DNA of 64,000 nt from Zygnema cylindricum (Eukaryota > Streptophyta > Zygnematophyceae > Zygnematales > Zygnemataceae): contig JBBHKE010002714.1 in NCBI GenBank assembly GCA_037447655.1, positions 79,448-143,447 of the forward strand. The letters run 5' to 3'. This document shows, in pieces, positions 10,408 to 21,984 of the stretch. The position numbers and the translations under genes were made by a program. The first letter of the stretch is position 1; each line of letters begins with the position of its first letter. Below the pieces are notes generated by a model. That model was not told the origin of the DNA, did not search any database, and worked only from the letters and a program-made list of their open reading frames with translations.

Positions 10408-12099
10408 GTGCGGCAATCTAGGGAACCAACAGTTCCCGCGTCAGATTTTCCGGGGGGAAGAAGGCAAAGCAACCGCCTTCGAGGCGACCGAGTTGAGAGT
10501 GTTTTTTCTGCAAGCACAAAGGAGCCGCTTACTATTCATGAAGCTTTTTCCGTTCCTGAAAAGGATCATTGGATCTCGGCTGTAAATGAGGAGATAAAGT
10601 CAATTATGGAAGCCCAAACTTGGGAACATGTGGAGCTCCCACCGAACCGAAAAGCTATTGGTTGTAAATGGGTCTCCAAATTAAAGTTGAACCCTGATAA
10701 TACAATTGAGAGATATAAAGCTAGACTGGTGGCTAAGGGATTTAGCCAAAAGGAGGGAATTGATTATGAAGAGACCTTCTCTCCTGTGGTTCGTTTTTCT
10801 ACTGTTAGAGTTTTGCTATCTCTTGCTGCAATAGAGGATATTGAATTGCATCAAATGGATGTTAAGACGACTTTCTTGCATGGTGATTTGGAGGAAGTAG
10901 TTTATTTGAAGCAACCAGAGATGTATGCAGAAAAAGGGAAAGAAAATTTGGACTGTAAACTGTTGAAGTCCTTGTATTGTCTGAAACAGGCTCCGAGACA
11001 ATGGAACCTGAAATTAGATGAGTTTTTAACTAATCTTGGCTTTACCGGGATCAGTTCAGATCACTCAGTCTATGTAATGCAAGGTGATGATGCAGTGATT
11101 TATGTGGCAGTATATGTAGATGATTTGCTACTGATTAGCAAATCTATCAATGAGATTAATAAAAGAAAATCAGCTCTGAATTCCCGGTTTGAAATGAAAG
11201 ACTTAAATGAGGCTAAGTATATTTTAGGAATTCAAGTAAAAAGCGACAGGAAACAAAAAATTATATATTTAACTCAAAAAGAAGCTATCAAGAAGATGTT
11301 AGAAAAGTTTGGCATGTCAGAAGCAAAGGGGAGTGCCACTCCTATGGAATTCAAACAGAAATTGGAGGGCACGGAAACGGACGGTGGTGTTTTGGTTGAT
11401 GATTTCTTACATTCAGGGGAGGCAGATTCTATGTCCTCCATTCCTTACAAACAGATTGTCGTAAGCCTCATTTATTTCATGAATTGTACTCGTCCCGACA
11501 TCGCAGCAGCGGTTGGAGCCTTAAGCCGAAGCTTGCAGAATCCAAGGAAGTCAGACTATGAGGCACCAAAGAGAGTTCTTTGTTATCTTACAGGAACTCA
11601 AAATCTTAGACTCTCTCTCGGTGGAGAGGAAGTCAAAATTCATACATGGAGCGATGCGAGCTACAGAGATATGCCGAGCCGACGCTCCACCACAGGATAC
11701 ATTTTGAAGATCGGAAGTGGAACTTGTTGCTGGAGCAACAAACTTCAGAAGGTAACAGCTCAGTCTACCATGGAGGGTGAGAACATGGCTGCTAGCTCGG
11801 CAGTTAAGGAGTTACTTTGGGTAAAGTCTCTTCCCCAAGAGCTTCTCTTTATGCAATCTAGACCACAGATAGTGTGGTGTGATAATCAGACAGCAATCGC
11901 TACTGCATCTAATCCCAGTCATCACTATAAGAGTAAGCACATTGATATCAAGCTACACTTTGTAAGAGAAAAGGTGATGGGAAAAGTCTTGAAGTTGAGT
12001 AATTTACCGGATGAGCAAATGGTTGCTGATATGATGACGAAACCCTTACCTGCTCCCAAATTGAAGTTCTGTAGAGAGGCATGTGGACTGAGTGACTAG
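10408..12099 (+). CDS. Reverse transcriptase-RNase H of copia A, 563 aa open frame
   Basis: An uninterrupted frame carries the copia RVT_2 domain: [33 protein letters not shown] (first catalytic Asp) and the YVDD box. RNase H follows with WSDASY, AQSTMEGENMA (catalytic Glu), WCDNQTAI and the C-terminal VADMMTKPL signature. The usual YGLKQ reads YCLKQ. The listed start is only where the open frame begins; the protein was normally made as part of a gag-pol polyprotein. It is the best-preserved pol segment among the copia elements here. Confidence 0.88.
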   Translation: MRQSREPTVPASDFPGGRRQSNRLRGDRVESVFSASTKEPLTIHEAFSVPEKDHWISAVNEEIKSIMEAQTWEHVELPPNRKAIGCKWVSKLKLNPDNTIERYKARLVAKGFSQKEGIDYEETFSPVVRFSTVRVLLSLAAIEDIELHQMDVKTTFLHGDLEEVVYLKQPEMYAEKGKENLDCKLLKSLYCLKQAPRQWNLKLDEFLTNLGFTGISSDHSVYVMQGDDAVIYVAVYVDDLLLISKSINEINKRKSALNSRFEMKDLNEAKYILGIQVKSDRKQKIIYLTQKEAIKKMLEKFGMSEAKGSATPMEFKQKLEGTETDGGVLVDDFLHSGEADSMSSIPYKQIVVSLIYFMNCTRPDIAAAVGALSRSLQNPRKSDYEAPKRVLCYLTGTQNLRLSLGGEEVKIHTWSDASYRDMPSRRSTTGYILKIGSGTCCWSNKLQKVTAQSTMEGENMAASSAVKELLWVKSLPQELLFMQSRPQIVWCDNQTAIATASNPSHHYKSKHIDIKLHFVREKVMGKVLKLSNLPDEQMVADMMTKPLPAPKLKFCREACGLSD

Positions 12100-12110
12100 C
12101 AAAGTCTAAA

Positions 12111-12122
12111 GCTTTAGGGGAG
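12111..12122 (+). other. Polypurine tract of copia A
   Basis: GCTTTAGGGGAG lies immediately before the 3' LTR. The AGGGGAG core is shared with B1 (36621-36627). Confidence 0.75.
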
Positions 12123-12865
12123 TGTTGTTTTTAGAAAGCTTTAGTCCTCTCTATGCCTCAGCTGTGAGGGAGAGAGAGCTGTTCAAGACTTAAGCTATTT
12201 TTGGTTGAGTTCGGTTCAGTACTTACCAAAGTTAGTGTGACAAAGAAGTTAGGGGTTCACGGTTCATTCACACTTGGGACACGCGTCATCACTTGGGAGA
12301 ATGCGTGAGTATGTCCTCCGTGGACGTACGGAAATTCGGCAGGACCACGGGACTTCGTGAAGTCAGTTCTACGGTGCCAAATCCTCTAATCGGACCGTTG
12401 ACAACCGCCGCCAACAAATAATGACGAGGCGTGACTAGATCATTATCACTTTACGTTGTCTGAAATTCGGTGTAAACATTTCTGATAGAATGTTAGATGT
12501 ACGGCTGGAATGCCTCCGTACAGCTTAGTGTAGTTTCGGTGTATAGAAGTAGGACTTAGTGAATTTGATTTTTAGGAACAAATGATATGAAAGCTGTACA
12601 CTCAGTTTTATGTAATTTCATTTCTACATATCTCACAGATCTGTGAGCGGGATTGATTGGAATTTGGTGTGTGTGCTTATTTTTTATGTTATCTACAGTG
12701 TGGCAAATTTTCAGGACGATTGAAGCGTTTTTCTGAAAGTTATAGTCTGTCAAAGTTGCTGTTCAGCCATCGGTATTTGTTGAAGCTTCCTCTCTTGATT
12801 TGTTCTACGATGACTACTGCTGAATCTTCTTCATCTTCAGTGCCAGTAGTTGTCTCAGAACAACA
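12123..12865 (+). repeat. 3' LTR of copia A
   Basis: It aligns from TGTTGTTTTTAG to GAACAACA with the 5' copy, with scattered substitutions. It includes the would-be gag start at 12811. Confidence 0.88.
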
Positions 12866-13156
12866 GAAACCTCACACATGACCACTCATTGGTGGTCCAA
12901 TTCCTACCTATATCTTATATGCCAGACACGTGTGACTCCTATAACATGTCACTATTGAAGAGCCGCGTATAAACCCTAACAATGTTGAAAAAGGTGACTA
13001 ATTTGTATCTCTTTTTGTATTTTCCTAGTTATAAAGAACAATTAGAGTAGGAGACTACCAACACCATGGTTGTAGCTTTGGTAGCTAGGATGGCAGAGTA
13101 AAGAGAGAGAAGGAGATTAGAGGAGTCCTTAGCAAAAAAAGTTGACTAACAAGGAG
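12866..13156. other. Unassigned spacer between copia A and LTR G
   Basis: AT-rich sequence with no ORF. It does not continue the B1 internal sequence expected if copia A were a simple insertion, which supports a rearrangement here. Confidence 0.3.
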
Positions 13157-14309
13157 TGCAATTGTGAGACCTCCATTTGTACTCATAATAGGCAGATCAC
13201 CCGAAGCCTTTAAGATAGCCTGAACCCTTTACACTTTGTACAACTATGACTGGGGTTCACACTTTGTACAATTATGACTGGCACCCTGACAGACAACTAA
13301 CTAACCTGACTTCACCCACGTGAAGGTAAGACTTCCTTGAGTCTACCACAAAAAGAATCAAGCACTTTGCTCCCGTGAGCAGTTAATTATGAATGGCCAA
13401 AGATACTCTATAAATACAGATGCCCTTAGAGAGAGAGGCGGTTAGACTCCCTTGAATCCGCCACAAAAAAATCAAGCACTTTGCTCTGGTGAGCAGTTAA
13501 TTATGAATGGCCAAAGATGGTCTATAAATACAGATGCCCTTAAAGAGAGAGGCAGCTACCCCTAGAAATGTCTAAGTCCTAAATCCCTCTTTAGACCCCT
13601 TCTACTATAGTACGACACTAATCACAAGATTGTGCATTACAGAACAGTACAGGTGGCGTAGTACTTTCTGTACGACCAGTGTACGATATGGCTATGAAGG
13701 TGACGTTTGTCACATCCGGACTTGTTGTGATGCTCCCCGGAGATTCCGCAAGTTATTGAGATACTGCCACATGTCAATATGTATGACTGTGACCGCAAAT
13801 CGCCAAAGCGACCATTCCGTGATGTCAGCTCGCAATATGGTTGTCAGCTGCGAAGTCGGTTTCTCATACAAGCCGTCGAAACAAATGTCCGTAACATTTG
13901 TTTCGTACGGTACATAAAGTACAGCTAAATCTATGCCCTATATTTTGTTCATCTAGTGAAATGGTATTCCCTTCGTGTACAAGTGTAAATAGCTATCACA
14001 TCCAGTATATCTCACTAGAGTTCGTAGACTATAGGACAACGCTAACGGCTATTTTCACGAACGGCACATACGAGGATGAAATCTTGGGTCGTGAAACCAT
14101 TTTGGTAAATCTACTATCTTCTCCTTCGTGTCTCCTTCCAACAACCTAGACAGCCATGGCTCTACCTCCCTCTCCAGTCTTTAGTGACTACGACAAGTGT
14201 GGGGACTTGAGAAGGGAGTTAGAGGCAGAATGCTTGTGTCTTTTTTCTCTTTATTATTTTACATCTTGCAGACCTAGAAAATACAAAACAAAAATCTCTA
14301 ATTTCTACA
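13157..14309 (-). repeat. LTR of a reversed copia element (G)
   Basis: Read on the minus strand it begins TGTAGAAATTAG after an AAAATATAGGGAG polypurine tract and ends AATTGCA. It has the family layout: ATG 20 nt before the end (13176-13174), a TATA motif (CTGTATTTATAG) and GTAC cores near 13900. It is the 3' LTR of element G, whose RNase H follows at higher coordinates. Confidence 0.75.
13331..13556 (-). repeat. Tandem duplication of the LTR G core promoter
   Basis: Two units of about 112-114 bp (13331-13444 and 13445-13556) are nearly identical. Each contains the TATA motif (plus-strand CTATAAATACAG) and the AGCACTTTGCTC block, so LTR G carries two core promoters in tandem. Confidence 0.75.
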
Positions 14310-14346
14310 CTCCCTATATTTTCTAGTCAACTTTCAGTTTGAGACC

Positions 14347-14850
14347 TCACTTTTCTCTACAGAAGACTAATTTAGGAGATGGTACATGCTTGGTCATCAT
14401 GTTTGCTACCATTTCACTGTCTGGTCTGTATTCTAAGCTCATGATTTTATCCTCTAATTTTTCTCTAACAAAACTAAGTCTAATATCTATGTGTTTGGCT
14501 TTAAAGCGGTGTTTGTGATTAGTAGCAATAGGAATGGTTGCTTGATTGTCACAAAAGATTTTCTTCACACCATTCTTATGATTACCAAGCTCACCAAACA
14601 AAGAATTGACCCACATCAATCCTTTTATAGCAGAGCAAGAGGCCATGTACTCAGCCTCCATGGTGGACTGAGCAATAACATTTTGCTTTTTGCTGCTCTA
14701 ATAGCAAGCCTCATCACCCACATACAGTACATATCCAGAAGTACACCTCCTCATAGGTGCATCCCCATAACTCGCATCAGAATTAACAAAACAGGCTGAA
14801 ACTACATTAAAAGATATTATCTAGGATATAGAATAACCTCACAAAGGTTT
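14347..14850 (-). pseudogene. RNase H remnant of reversed copia G
   Basis: The minus strand encodes SDASYGDAPMRRCTSGY, an in-frame stop, AQSTMEAEYMASC, FCDNQATIPIA, KHIDIRLSFVREK and MVANMMTKHV, the C-terminal copia RNase H signature. It leads into the polypurine tract of LTR G. The upstream part of pol is missing at about 14850. Confidence 0.8.
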
Positions 14851-15815
14851 AGACAAAAATAGTAAACATAGAGATCACATCATCTATTCAAAGTTGCAGA
14901 ATAACAGTTTGCCAGAAATTTGATAAAATAGACTAACTTCACAATGAATTTAAACACACACCATGCCCACAATAGGCCTGAAAATCTGTGACATTGTTAC
15001 GAGTATAGATAGGAACACACATTCAAAATGTCAGATATTTCTGCCAACAGATCTAAGAGTAACCGTCAGATAAAATTACCAAAAATAACCATAAACAGTT
15101 TTGGTCCAAAAAGTTCCTATGTCCTGAAATGACTAAGTCCTACAATATATACACTCAGGCTTACTCGTAAATGTACGGAGGCATACCAGCCGTACGTAAT
15201 CTACCATCTACTTAAATTAATGTGAGTATACCCGAATAATTCAAGGTATGTCAGAAAATGTAATTCTACACTAATAATTAATGCACAAAAAGACAAAACA
15301 ATGTTAAATCAAAATATTTACACCGACGCTTCCATAAAATCCGCGTACTGAGTATCAACTTGATTATTCACTTGTGGACAAAACCACGTAGTGAGTCGAC
15401 ATCGCCTACGTACGGTCCACTTGATACCACGTCATCAAAATTGCGATCCCTTGAAAATATCCCACTTGCCGAAAATAAACCGTACCTTCAAAATCTTTTC
15501 CGTACTGAACGTGCGTCCTTTTCCATCCATGCCACTTTTCCCATTATGTTCGGTACGTGCGATGTACCATTTCAACCTCGTCGATTATCTAACGTCGGAT
15601 CGCTTCGCGATCCGCCGTCCATTTCCTCTTTACGCAAACCATACGTTACAATATAATTCATACGTTTTCTCCCCCAATCCGCAAATACATTCGAACCTCC
15701 ACATTAAACTTAGTGGGTACTCATGCATTACAAATCACATTGAGTACGCACACAACCTTACGTACGAATAAAATGTCACGCATGCACGAAACTAACATTT
15801 AAAAACAACACTATA
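14851..15815. repeat. Degenerate sequence with a reversed LTR-A-like stretch
   Basis: Around 15100-15430 the plus strand resembles the reverse complement of LTR A, for example GTACGGAGGCATACCAGCCGTAC at 15174. The rest is AT-rich with no ORF. The left limit of the B2 LTR lies somewhere at the right end and could not be fixed. Confidence 0.4.
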
Positions 15816-16146
15816 TACCCTTTTGATTGGCCAAGGGTAGAGTAGTAAGTAGTTGTGAGTAAGAGTTAAGGGACTTAGCGTGTTTGAGGCGCCTCTCTCC
15901 AGATGACCTTTTTGAATTTATAGGCCATCTTTGGCCAACCATAACTAACTCGTCAAGGAAGCAAATTCAGAGATTATTTTTGCTCCGGACTCAAGGAATT
16001 CCAAGCTACACAGGGTTGTAGTTGGTCAGTGTTTTTGCGTGCCAGAATGACCCTTATTCATTGCCAAATTCAAAAGTGCTAGTATTATCTTAGAGGCTTT
16101 GTATAAGCTGGACACTCTGTGTACCAATGGAGGTAACAGAATCACA
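15816..16146 (+). repeat. LTR (right part) of copia B2
   Basis: It contains TTTGAATTTATAGGCC (TATA-like) and ends AATCACA just before a canonical PBS. The ATG at 16127 opens gag inside the LTR. The right half matches 33500-33777 and the left half matches LTR C, so this LTR looks mosaic. The true 5' boundary is not resolved. Confidence 0.65.
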
Positions 16147-17216
16147 GGTTATGGGCCCACCCTCTAGGGTGCCCATTTTCAATGGAACGGGGTTTATTTA
16201 TTGGGAAACTATGATGAGGGGTAGATTGTTTGAAAAACGGCTATGGGGCATTGTGAGTGGACGTGTGCGTCGACCATCCACTAGATTGGGAGTTCCGCCA
16301 GTGTTTGGAGGATCTCGATACACAGGAGAATCTGCGGGGGCAGAGGGGGTAGAGGATGTTGGGGAAAACATCGCGTCATACACAGTGAAGGGGAAGGGAA
16401 AGGAAAAAATCACACCGATGGCTAGTGGATCGGCTCTAGTAGCACATGTGCAAAAAACAAGTGCAAATGATACTAAAATTTGGGATTTCAACAATACGTG
16501 GCAACTCATTTTATTCTCAAGCGTCTCACTCATGAACTGGCTACGCCTCATCTTCATGTTGATAGGGCAAACGACATGTGGGAAGCTCTTGTTAACATTT
16601 ACAAGAGTTGTACGATTTAGCAGCAAAAATTGGCAGATCAGAAGGTACAGGCGTATGTATACAAAAGGGGAAAAATGTTAGATTTTTGTAATGACTTGGC
16701 TGGGTTATTCATGGAGTTGGAGAGTGTAGGGAAAAGGGAGAGTGAAAAAGAGAAGGTGAATACTTTGTTAATGAAACTCCTTGATGATTATGAGAAAATT
16801 CTTATCAGGGTTCAGGATTTGTCAGATCATCTTTGGTTATAGAACTCCGTTGTGGGGATGATTTTGGTTCGAGGAAAGTACAATTGAGATTTGTAGAGGA
16901 GGAAAGAGTGTTCAAGCATTGGCTGCCGGTACTAAATAGGGGGATAAGGATTCCAAGAAACATTATGGGAACTTTGGTGGAGGAGGAAGAGGAAACTATG
17001 ACGGATCTGGACCAAGGGCTCCGAAGGGGCTTTGCCATTTTTGTAAGAAGAAGAGGACACAACATGGTGGAGTGCACTAAGTTGACGGAGTTGAGATTGA
17101 AGGAGGAGCCGATTGGAAAACTGGCCACAAGGAAAAAGAAGGCATTTGTGGCGACAGAAGTCATGGAAGAGGATGCTGATTATGATGATGGAGAACTTCT
17201 CCTCAACGAATAAAGG
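16127..17216 (+). pseudogene. gag of copia B2, multiply frameshifted
   Basis: It starts at ATG 16127 in the LTR and runs through the PBS (16147-16159, GGTTATGGGCCCA), encoding MEVTESQVMGPPSR. The later gag parts lie in three frames (16127-16681, 16630-16842, 16833-17213). A zinc knuckle (CHFC, then a frame break, then GHNMVEC) is recognisable near 17030-17075. The sequence then jumps into integrase at 17217: protease and pre-integrase are deleted compared with 32100-32790. Confidence 0.75.
16147..16159 (+). other. Primer-binding site of copia B2
   Basis: GGTTATGGGCCCA is an exact complement of the anticodon-stem side of initiator tRNA-Met, as used by Drosophila copia. It abuts the LTR terminal CA with no spacer. 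Confidence 0.8.
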
Positions 17217-17940
17217 TGAAAAGGTCTTACATCTAGTTCACACTAACAAATGGGGACCGGCCAAAGTGCCATCAGTTGGAGAAAAATGATTTATGCTTAC
17301 TATCACTGATGATTGGTCTAGATACTCTAAAGTATATTTCTTGAAAAACAAATCTGAGGTTTTCGCTTACTTTAAAGAGTATAAAGCATGGAGTGAAAAG
17401 CTTCATGAGAAACCTATAAAGAGAGTGAGGAGTGATAATAGGGGGGGAATACACTTCTAATAAATTTGAGGAGTTCTTGAAAGAGGAAGGGGTTCAACAC
17501 CAAAAGCCTGTCCCAAAGAACGCAAAACAAAACGGTGTAGCCGAGAGACTAAATCGCACATTAACTGATAGTGATTGTAGTATGTTGACAGATAAAAAGA
17601 TAAGGAAATCTTTTTTGGCAGAGGCTATGAATTGTGCTAACTATCTCAAAAATAGAGTCCTTACCTCGGCTATAAAAGGCCAAACACCTTATGAAAGATG
17701 GACCGGGAGAAAACCTGATATTTCACACTTAAAGGTGTTTGGAAGTCAAGTGTTTAGTCTAAACACTGAAAAATCTGATTGGAAGTTTGATGCTAGAGGA
17801 AAGTCGAGATACCTATTTGGGTATGATGAAAATGTAAATAGGTATAGAGTTTATGATATCGGAAGAGAAGACATAATTATAGTAAAACACTTGGTAGTCA
17901 TGGACGAAGGAAAGTCCATAGATCACTGTAAGTACACTTA
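17217..17940 (+). pseudogene. Integrase of copia B2
   Basis: Motifs include FMLTITDDWSRY, a frameshift at the poly-G near 17440, QNGVAERLNRTL, then TPYERWTGRKPDISHLKVFGS, the copia integrase C-terminal signature. The N-terminal zinc-binding part is lost in the deletion at 17213/17217. Confidence 0.75.
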
Positions 17941-18261
17941 ACCGGTCAAAATTAGAATTGAATCAGAGAATGAGTTAAATTCAAATTCTTCTAACCGAAC
18001 TTCGGTTCAGCCTGACCTTGCAGAGGAAGAGAAAAATTTGACCAAGAGTGGTCCTCTCTTAGAGACACTACTTCCAATTCAAACCGAGGAAAGACAGGAA
18101 ATAGATGATGAACGTCCGGAGATGGACTCCACAGATAGGGGAGAAGATGAAGTCGTGCGGAGAAATCCGAGATTACCCTCCATCCCAGCATCAAAGTTTG
18201 AAAGAGAAAGGAGAAGTAGGAAGAGACTTCAAGAGAGGCAAGTGAACAACAAGGTACTAAG

Positions 18262-18969
18262 ATGTCACACTTAAGTAAACCCCAGACTTACTCAGAGGCA
18301 ATTAATAGTCCGAAAAGTAGTAGATGGGTGACAACCGTTAATGATGAGATGGCTTCCATTATGGAAGCAAACACATGGGAGTTTATAGATTGTCCTCCAG
18401 ATAGAAAGCCAATAGGATGTAAGTGGCTATTTAAGTTGAAACTCAACGCGGATAACACCATTGAGCGATACAAAGCAAGATTAGTGGCAAAGGGGTTCAC
18501 ACATAAGGAGGGAATTGATTATGAAGAGACCTTCGCTCCGGTTTTTAGATTTTCCTCTGTCCGGATTCTACTTAGTTTAGCGGCAGCGGAAGACATGGAA
18601 GTGCACCAGATGGACATCAAAACCGCTTTCTTACACGGGGAATTAGAAGAAGATATCTTCATGCGAGAACCGGAAGGATTTGTTGAAAAGGGAGAAGAAA
18701 GTAAGGTGTGCAAATTGATAAAGTCTCTTTATGGACTAAAGAAAGCTCCAGGTCAATAGAACAAGAAGTTGGACGAGTTTTTGACGAGTTTTGGGATATA
18801 TCCGAATCAGTTCGGATCATTCCATCTATCTATTTGAGTTTGAGGAAGGTATAATTTTCATTGCTATCTATGTGGATGATTTAATTGTTTTGAGTAAATC
18901 AAAGGTGGAAATTAATATGCTGAAAAGGGATCTAAAGAGTAGATTTGAAATGAAGGACTTGGGAGAGGC
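18262..18969 (+). pseudogene. Reverse transcriptase of copia B2, interrupted by element C
   Basis: [45 protein letters not shown] and IYVDDLIVL mark a copia RT. A stop replaces a codon after KKAPGQ, and a shift occurs near 18790. The frame reaches DLGEA and stops at the element C insertion site. It resumes at 23051 with KYILGIQI, is broken again by element D at 23299, and continues at 30639. Confidence 0.85.
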
Positions 18970-20017
18970 TGAAATTCTATGGGTTCCATTTCCCCAAAAA
19001 AAATCGCAGACCTAAAGAAGTTTATCTAGATAGTGACGACTCCAAATTGATACAAACCCAAATGACTGACACCTTAACAGTAAGAACTCATATACAACTT
19101 CACCGTTGTGAAAGAAAACTTTCTGTGTGCTCAGTTTCACCACAGAATGCAAAGCTTGAACATGTGTTTTGGGCAATATTCCCCACAATGACTTTCCCTT
19201 AGAAATGCCGCCATCCTGGCAAGAAAAAACTCTGACCTACTACTCGAATGTTTAGCTTGGACTCCCCTAAGTCTGCAACAAAAAGAATCAGTGAATTTGC
19301 TCCCTTGAGCAGTTAGTTATGCCAGGCCAAAGATGGCTTATAAATACAAAAGGTTGCTTGGAGAGAGGCGCCTCAAATACGCTAAGTCCCTGAACTCCTC
19401 ATAACTACATACTTCTCTACCCCAGGCCAATCAATAGAGTGTATAGTATAAGAAATTACAGTGGCCGATTGTACTTCTTGTACGGCCATTGTACAACATT
19501 GCCTTCTGGTTAACACTTGTAAACTTGGGAGCCATCGTCCCTCCTCCCATCTTTCCCGACGTCCAATGATGTGTCGCCACGTGGCAAAGCGCGCCGCGCT
19601 GTCCGGAAGCCGCCAAATATTCATTCGGGTTTGGCGGGGACAACGACGTCCGTTTGATCATGTATTTTATACGGTTAGATTCGCGTCCGCGAGCGCCGTT
19701 TGACTTTAGATGACGTTTCGTCAATTTTTGTTTGTTTAAGTCAAAGTAACGTTTCTATAAAACTTTAATTAATCACTGAACCAAATACGTGTATCGTTTC
19801 GTTATCGCCTAAGTGGTTAAGACGCACGTCTGTATAGTATTTTACAGACCAAGGTTTAAATCGTGATTAGGGCAACATACATTTTGGTAATCTATCAAAC
19901 TGTCTGTATGTTTCCCTATTTTTTTTTTACTATGGCGGCAGCCATGGTGACTCTCTCTCTCTCTCTTCACTGTAGAGTCTAAATTAAGAAGTGAATATTA
20001 ATTACTTCTTTTCAACA
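18970..20017 (-). repeat. 3' LTR of copia C
   Basis: Read on the minus strand it begins TGTTGAAAAGAAG after CAGGGGAG (polypurine tract) and ends ATAGAATTTCA. Its plus-strand complement carries a tRNA-like module (19801-19876). Confidence 0.85.
19801..19876 (+). other. tRNA-like module in LTR C (also at 22840-22916)
   Basis: It has an A-box-like TAAGTGGTTAA, a hairpin in the anticodon-arm position (GTCTGCAAA/TTTGCAGAC in the 22840 copy) and a B-box-like GGTTCAAATC. It lies antisense to the LTR. A third copy lies within the forward LTR at about 33929-34000. Confidence 0.5.
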
Positions 20018-20817
20018 CTCCCCTGAATTCTTAGTCAACTTTTAATTTAAGTCCACACATTTTAACACTCCCCTTAATTTCTAGTCTACTTTTCTTTCAA
20101 CTCACACTTAATAACAAAATATAGTTATATATATATTTTTCTTTTTCCTTTTTCTTTTTTCGTTTCCCCTCATAAATCTTTAAGTGAATACCCCTGTATT
20201 TGAAACAATGTATTAGATGAACCGAAATAATAATTGCATCACACATTTTATTTTGCATGCCATTTTTGATAAATCTGGACTTTTAGAGCAAGGATTTATT
20301 CACCTCATTCCTTTTTCATCCGAGCAAAATTCAAATTCCTACTTGCATTTCAAACAGCTAGCCCCATCCTTGACCTGCAACACATACCCAGATGATAACC
20401 CTTTTACAAGCACACCTTCATAAATGGTATCACTCCCATTAGTGATATCAAATCCATTACCCCTTAAATTTATCTTTAAATCACGAGTCCCCACTAAGTT
20501 CCTCATAATTTATACATCTTTCGTACTCATATATTTGTACATGATAATTACCCCATTTTCTGAACTTCCCTCACTCTCTCCCATAGAATTCTATCCACTA
20601 TCACTTTCGATTTTGATTCCCAAAAAATATTTCTCCTCCCCTAAACCTTTCATTAGATATTCCTCTTCTCCCTTATACTTTGAAGCTTCTTCTAGATTTA
20701 CTTCTCCCCTTTCCATGGAATCCGTTGAAGTCTCCTCTTTCGACCAGTTTTTTGTCACCAAAATATCTATGAAAATATCCTCATTATTTTTACCTTTTTC
20801 AAGTACCTCCTTTCTTT
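20018..20817 (-). pseudogene. Relics of pol in copia C
   Basis: Low-quality but recognisable pieces follow gag on the minus strand: GEEKYFLGIKIESD (compare the B2 RT), then VGTRDLKINLRG and SSGYVLQVKDGASC (compare RNase H). They are joined by large deletions and interrupted by stops, and catalytic motifs are missing. Confidence 0.55.
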
Positions 20818-21984
20818 TTACCTCCTTATACCTCCAAAAGCACAGTGTTGCTTTCGTGGAATTTCTAAGTGCTTTTCTCTCTTCTCCATACTACCGATGT
20901 AGAGAAGCTCCGAAATATCTTCATCATGTTTCTCTTCTTCCCCTTCTTCCTCCTCATTCACATTCCAACTTCTAATTACTCCCAAACAAGGACATTCCGC
21001 CATATAGTGACTCGGTTCCTTACAAAAGAAGCAAACCCCTCCTTTCGAAACTCCCCTTTCTTTTCCTCTTCCTCTCTTTCCACCAAAATTCTGATAAGGC
21101 TTATCTTTTTCTTTCTTCCTCTCATCAGGCTTCCACCAGTCACCATCATTCCTCTCATTACGCTTCCGCCAGTTACCACCAGCTGTCAGTGGATTCACCC
21201 TGTCACTTCCCCTACGAAGCTCTAAAGTGCTTTCCCTCACAAGAATCATCCCCATGGTAATGCCCCAAGTCCACGAGGAGCTATTCATTTCCTGCATACG
21301 TTTAACGATGTTTTCGTACTCATCTGGAAATTTCTTGATTAGTGTGACAATTTTTCTCTCCTCGGATTCTCGATATCAGGCACTAGCAAGCTCAACATAA
21401 AACGCAACAATATCATTGCAAAACTCTATCATGCTACCGCCTTTATAAACATAGGCCTCTATTTTCCGTTTTACTAATTGTTGTCTCTGTATAGTCTCAC
21501 TCTTATAAATCTGAATTAGTGTATCCCAGATTTTTGAAGACTTAGTTAGGTTTATAAGAGTGATAGCTATGGATTTAGACATGTTTCTAAATATGAGATG
21601 TTTTGCTATAGTGTTTTTATACTCCCGAATTTTACTGCCATTTTCTTCAGTTTTTGATTTCGTTATAACCCCTACAAGTGGAACTGTAGGCCAGAGCCTA
21701 CCTCCCCTCACCACAGGTGTTTTTTTACCCTTCTTCTTTTTTCCCTCTTCCATGGCAATAATTTTCCTTTCACCTTCCGTTGCATCTGAACACCATTTGG
21801 TTTTCTTGGAAACCCCAGTTGAATCTCCATATTGAGTTCCACAGAAGCCCGGTGGCGGACATCTCACTTGTCCCGAAACAATTCCCTATAAGTGCTTTTC
21901 GAAAAGAAATCCCTCCATCGTAAATACCCAGTAAGTGAAGTATGTTCCGTCAAACATAGGCACCCTAGATAGTAGGCCCATAAC
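20818..21984 (-). pseudogene. gag of copia C
   Basis: The start codon (22005-22003) lies in the LTR; the frame runs MEPIEYQVMGLLSRVPMFDG through the PBS, then stops early at a nonsense codon. Further open stretches (21867-21376, 21297-20818) encode a copia gag with a Lys-rich segment, FCNDIVAFYVEL and a zinc knuckle CFFCKEPSHYMAEC, followed by an acidic tail. At least one nonsense codon and a shift near 21300-21380 separate the parts. Confidence 0.7.

Larger units (their letters stand above)
7292..12865 (+). mobile_element. Copia element A with both LTRs
   Basis: Two 743-bp LTRs bracket gag, protease, integrase, reverse transcriptase and RNase H in the copia order. It sits directly after the B1 primer-binding region. 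The flanking 5-mers (CCCTC before, GAAAC after) do not match, so one side was rearranged after insertion or the element arose by recombination. The RT-RNase H frame is intact, while gag to integrase is broken by stops and frameshifts. Confidence 0.88.

Noticed and set aside
15391-15771. 126-codon plus-strand ORF
   Set aside because: It lies in degenerate LTR-like sequence, overlaps another frame and shows no domain.
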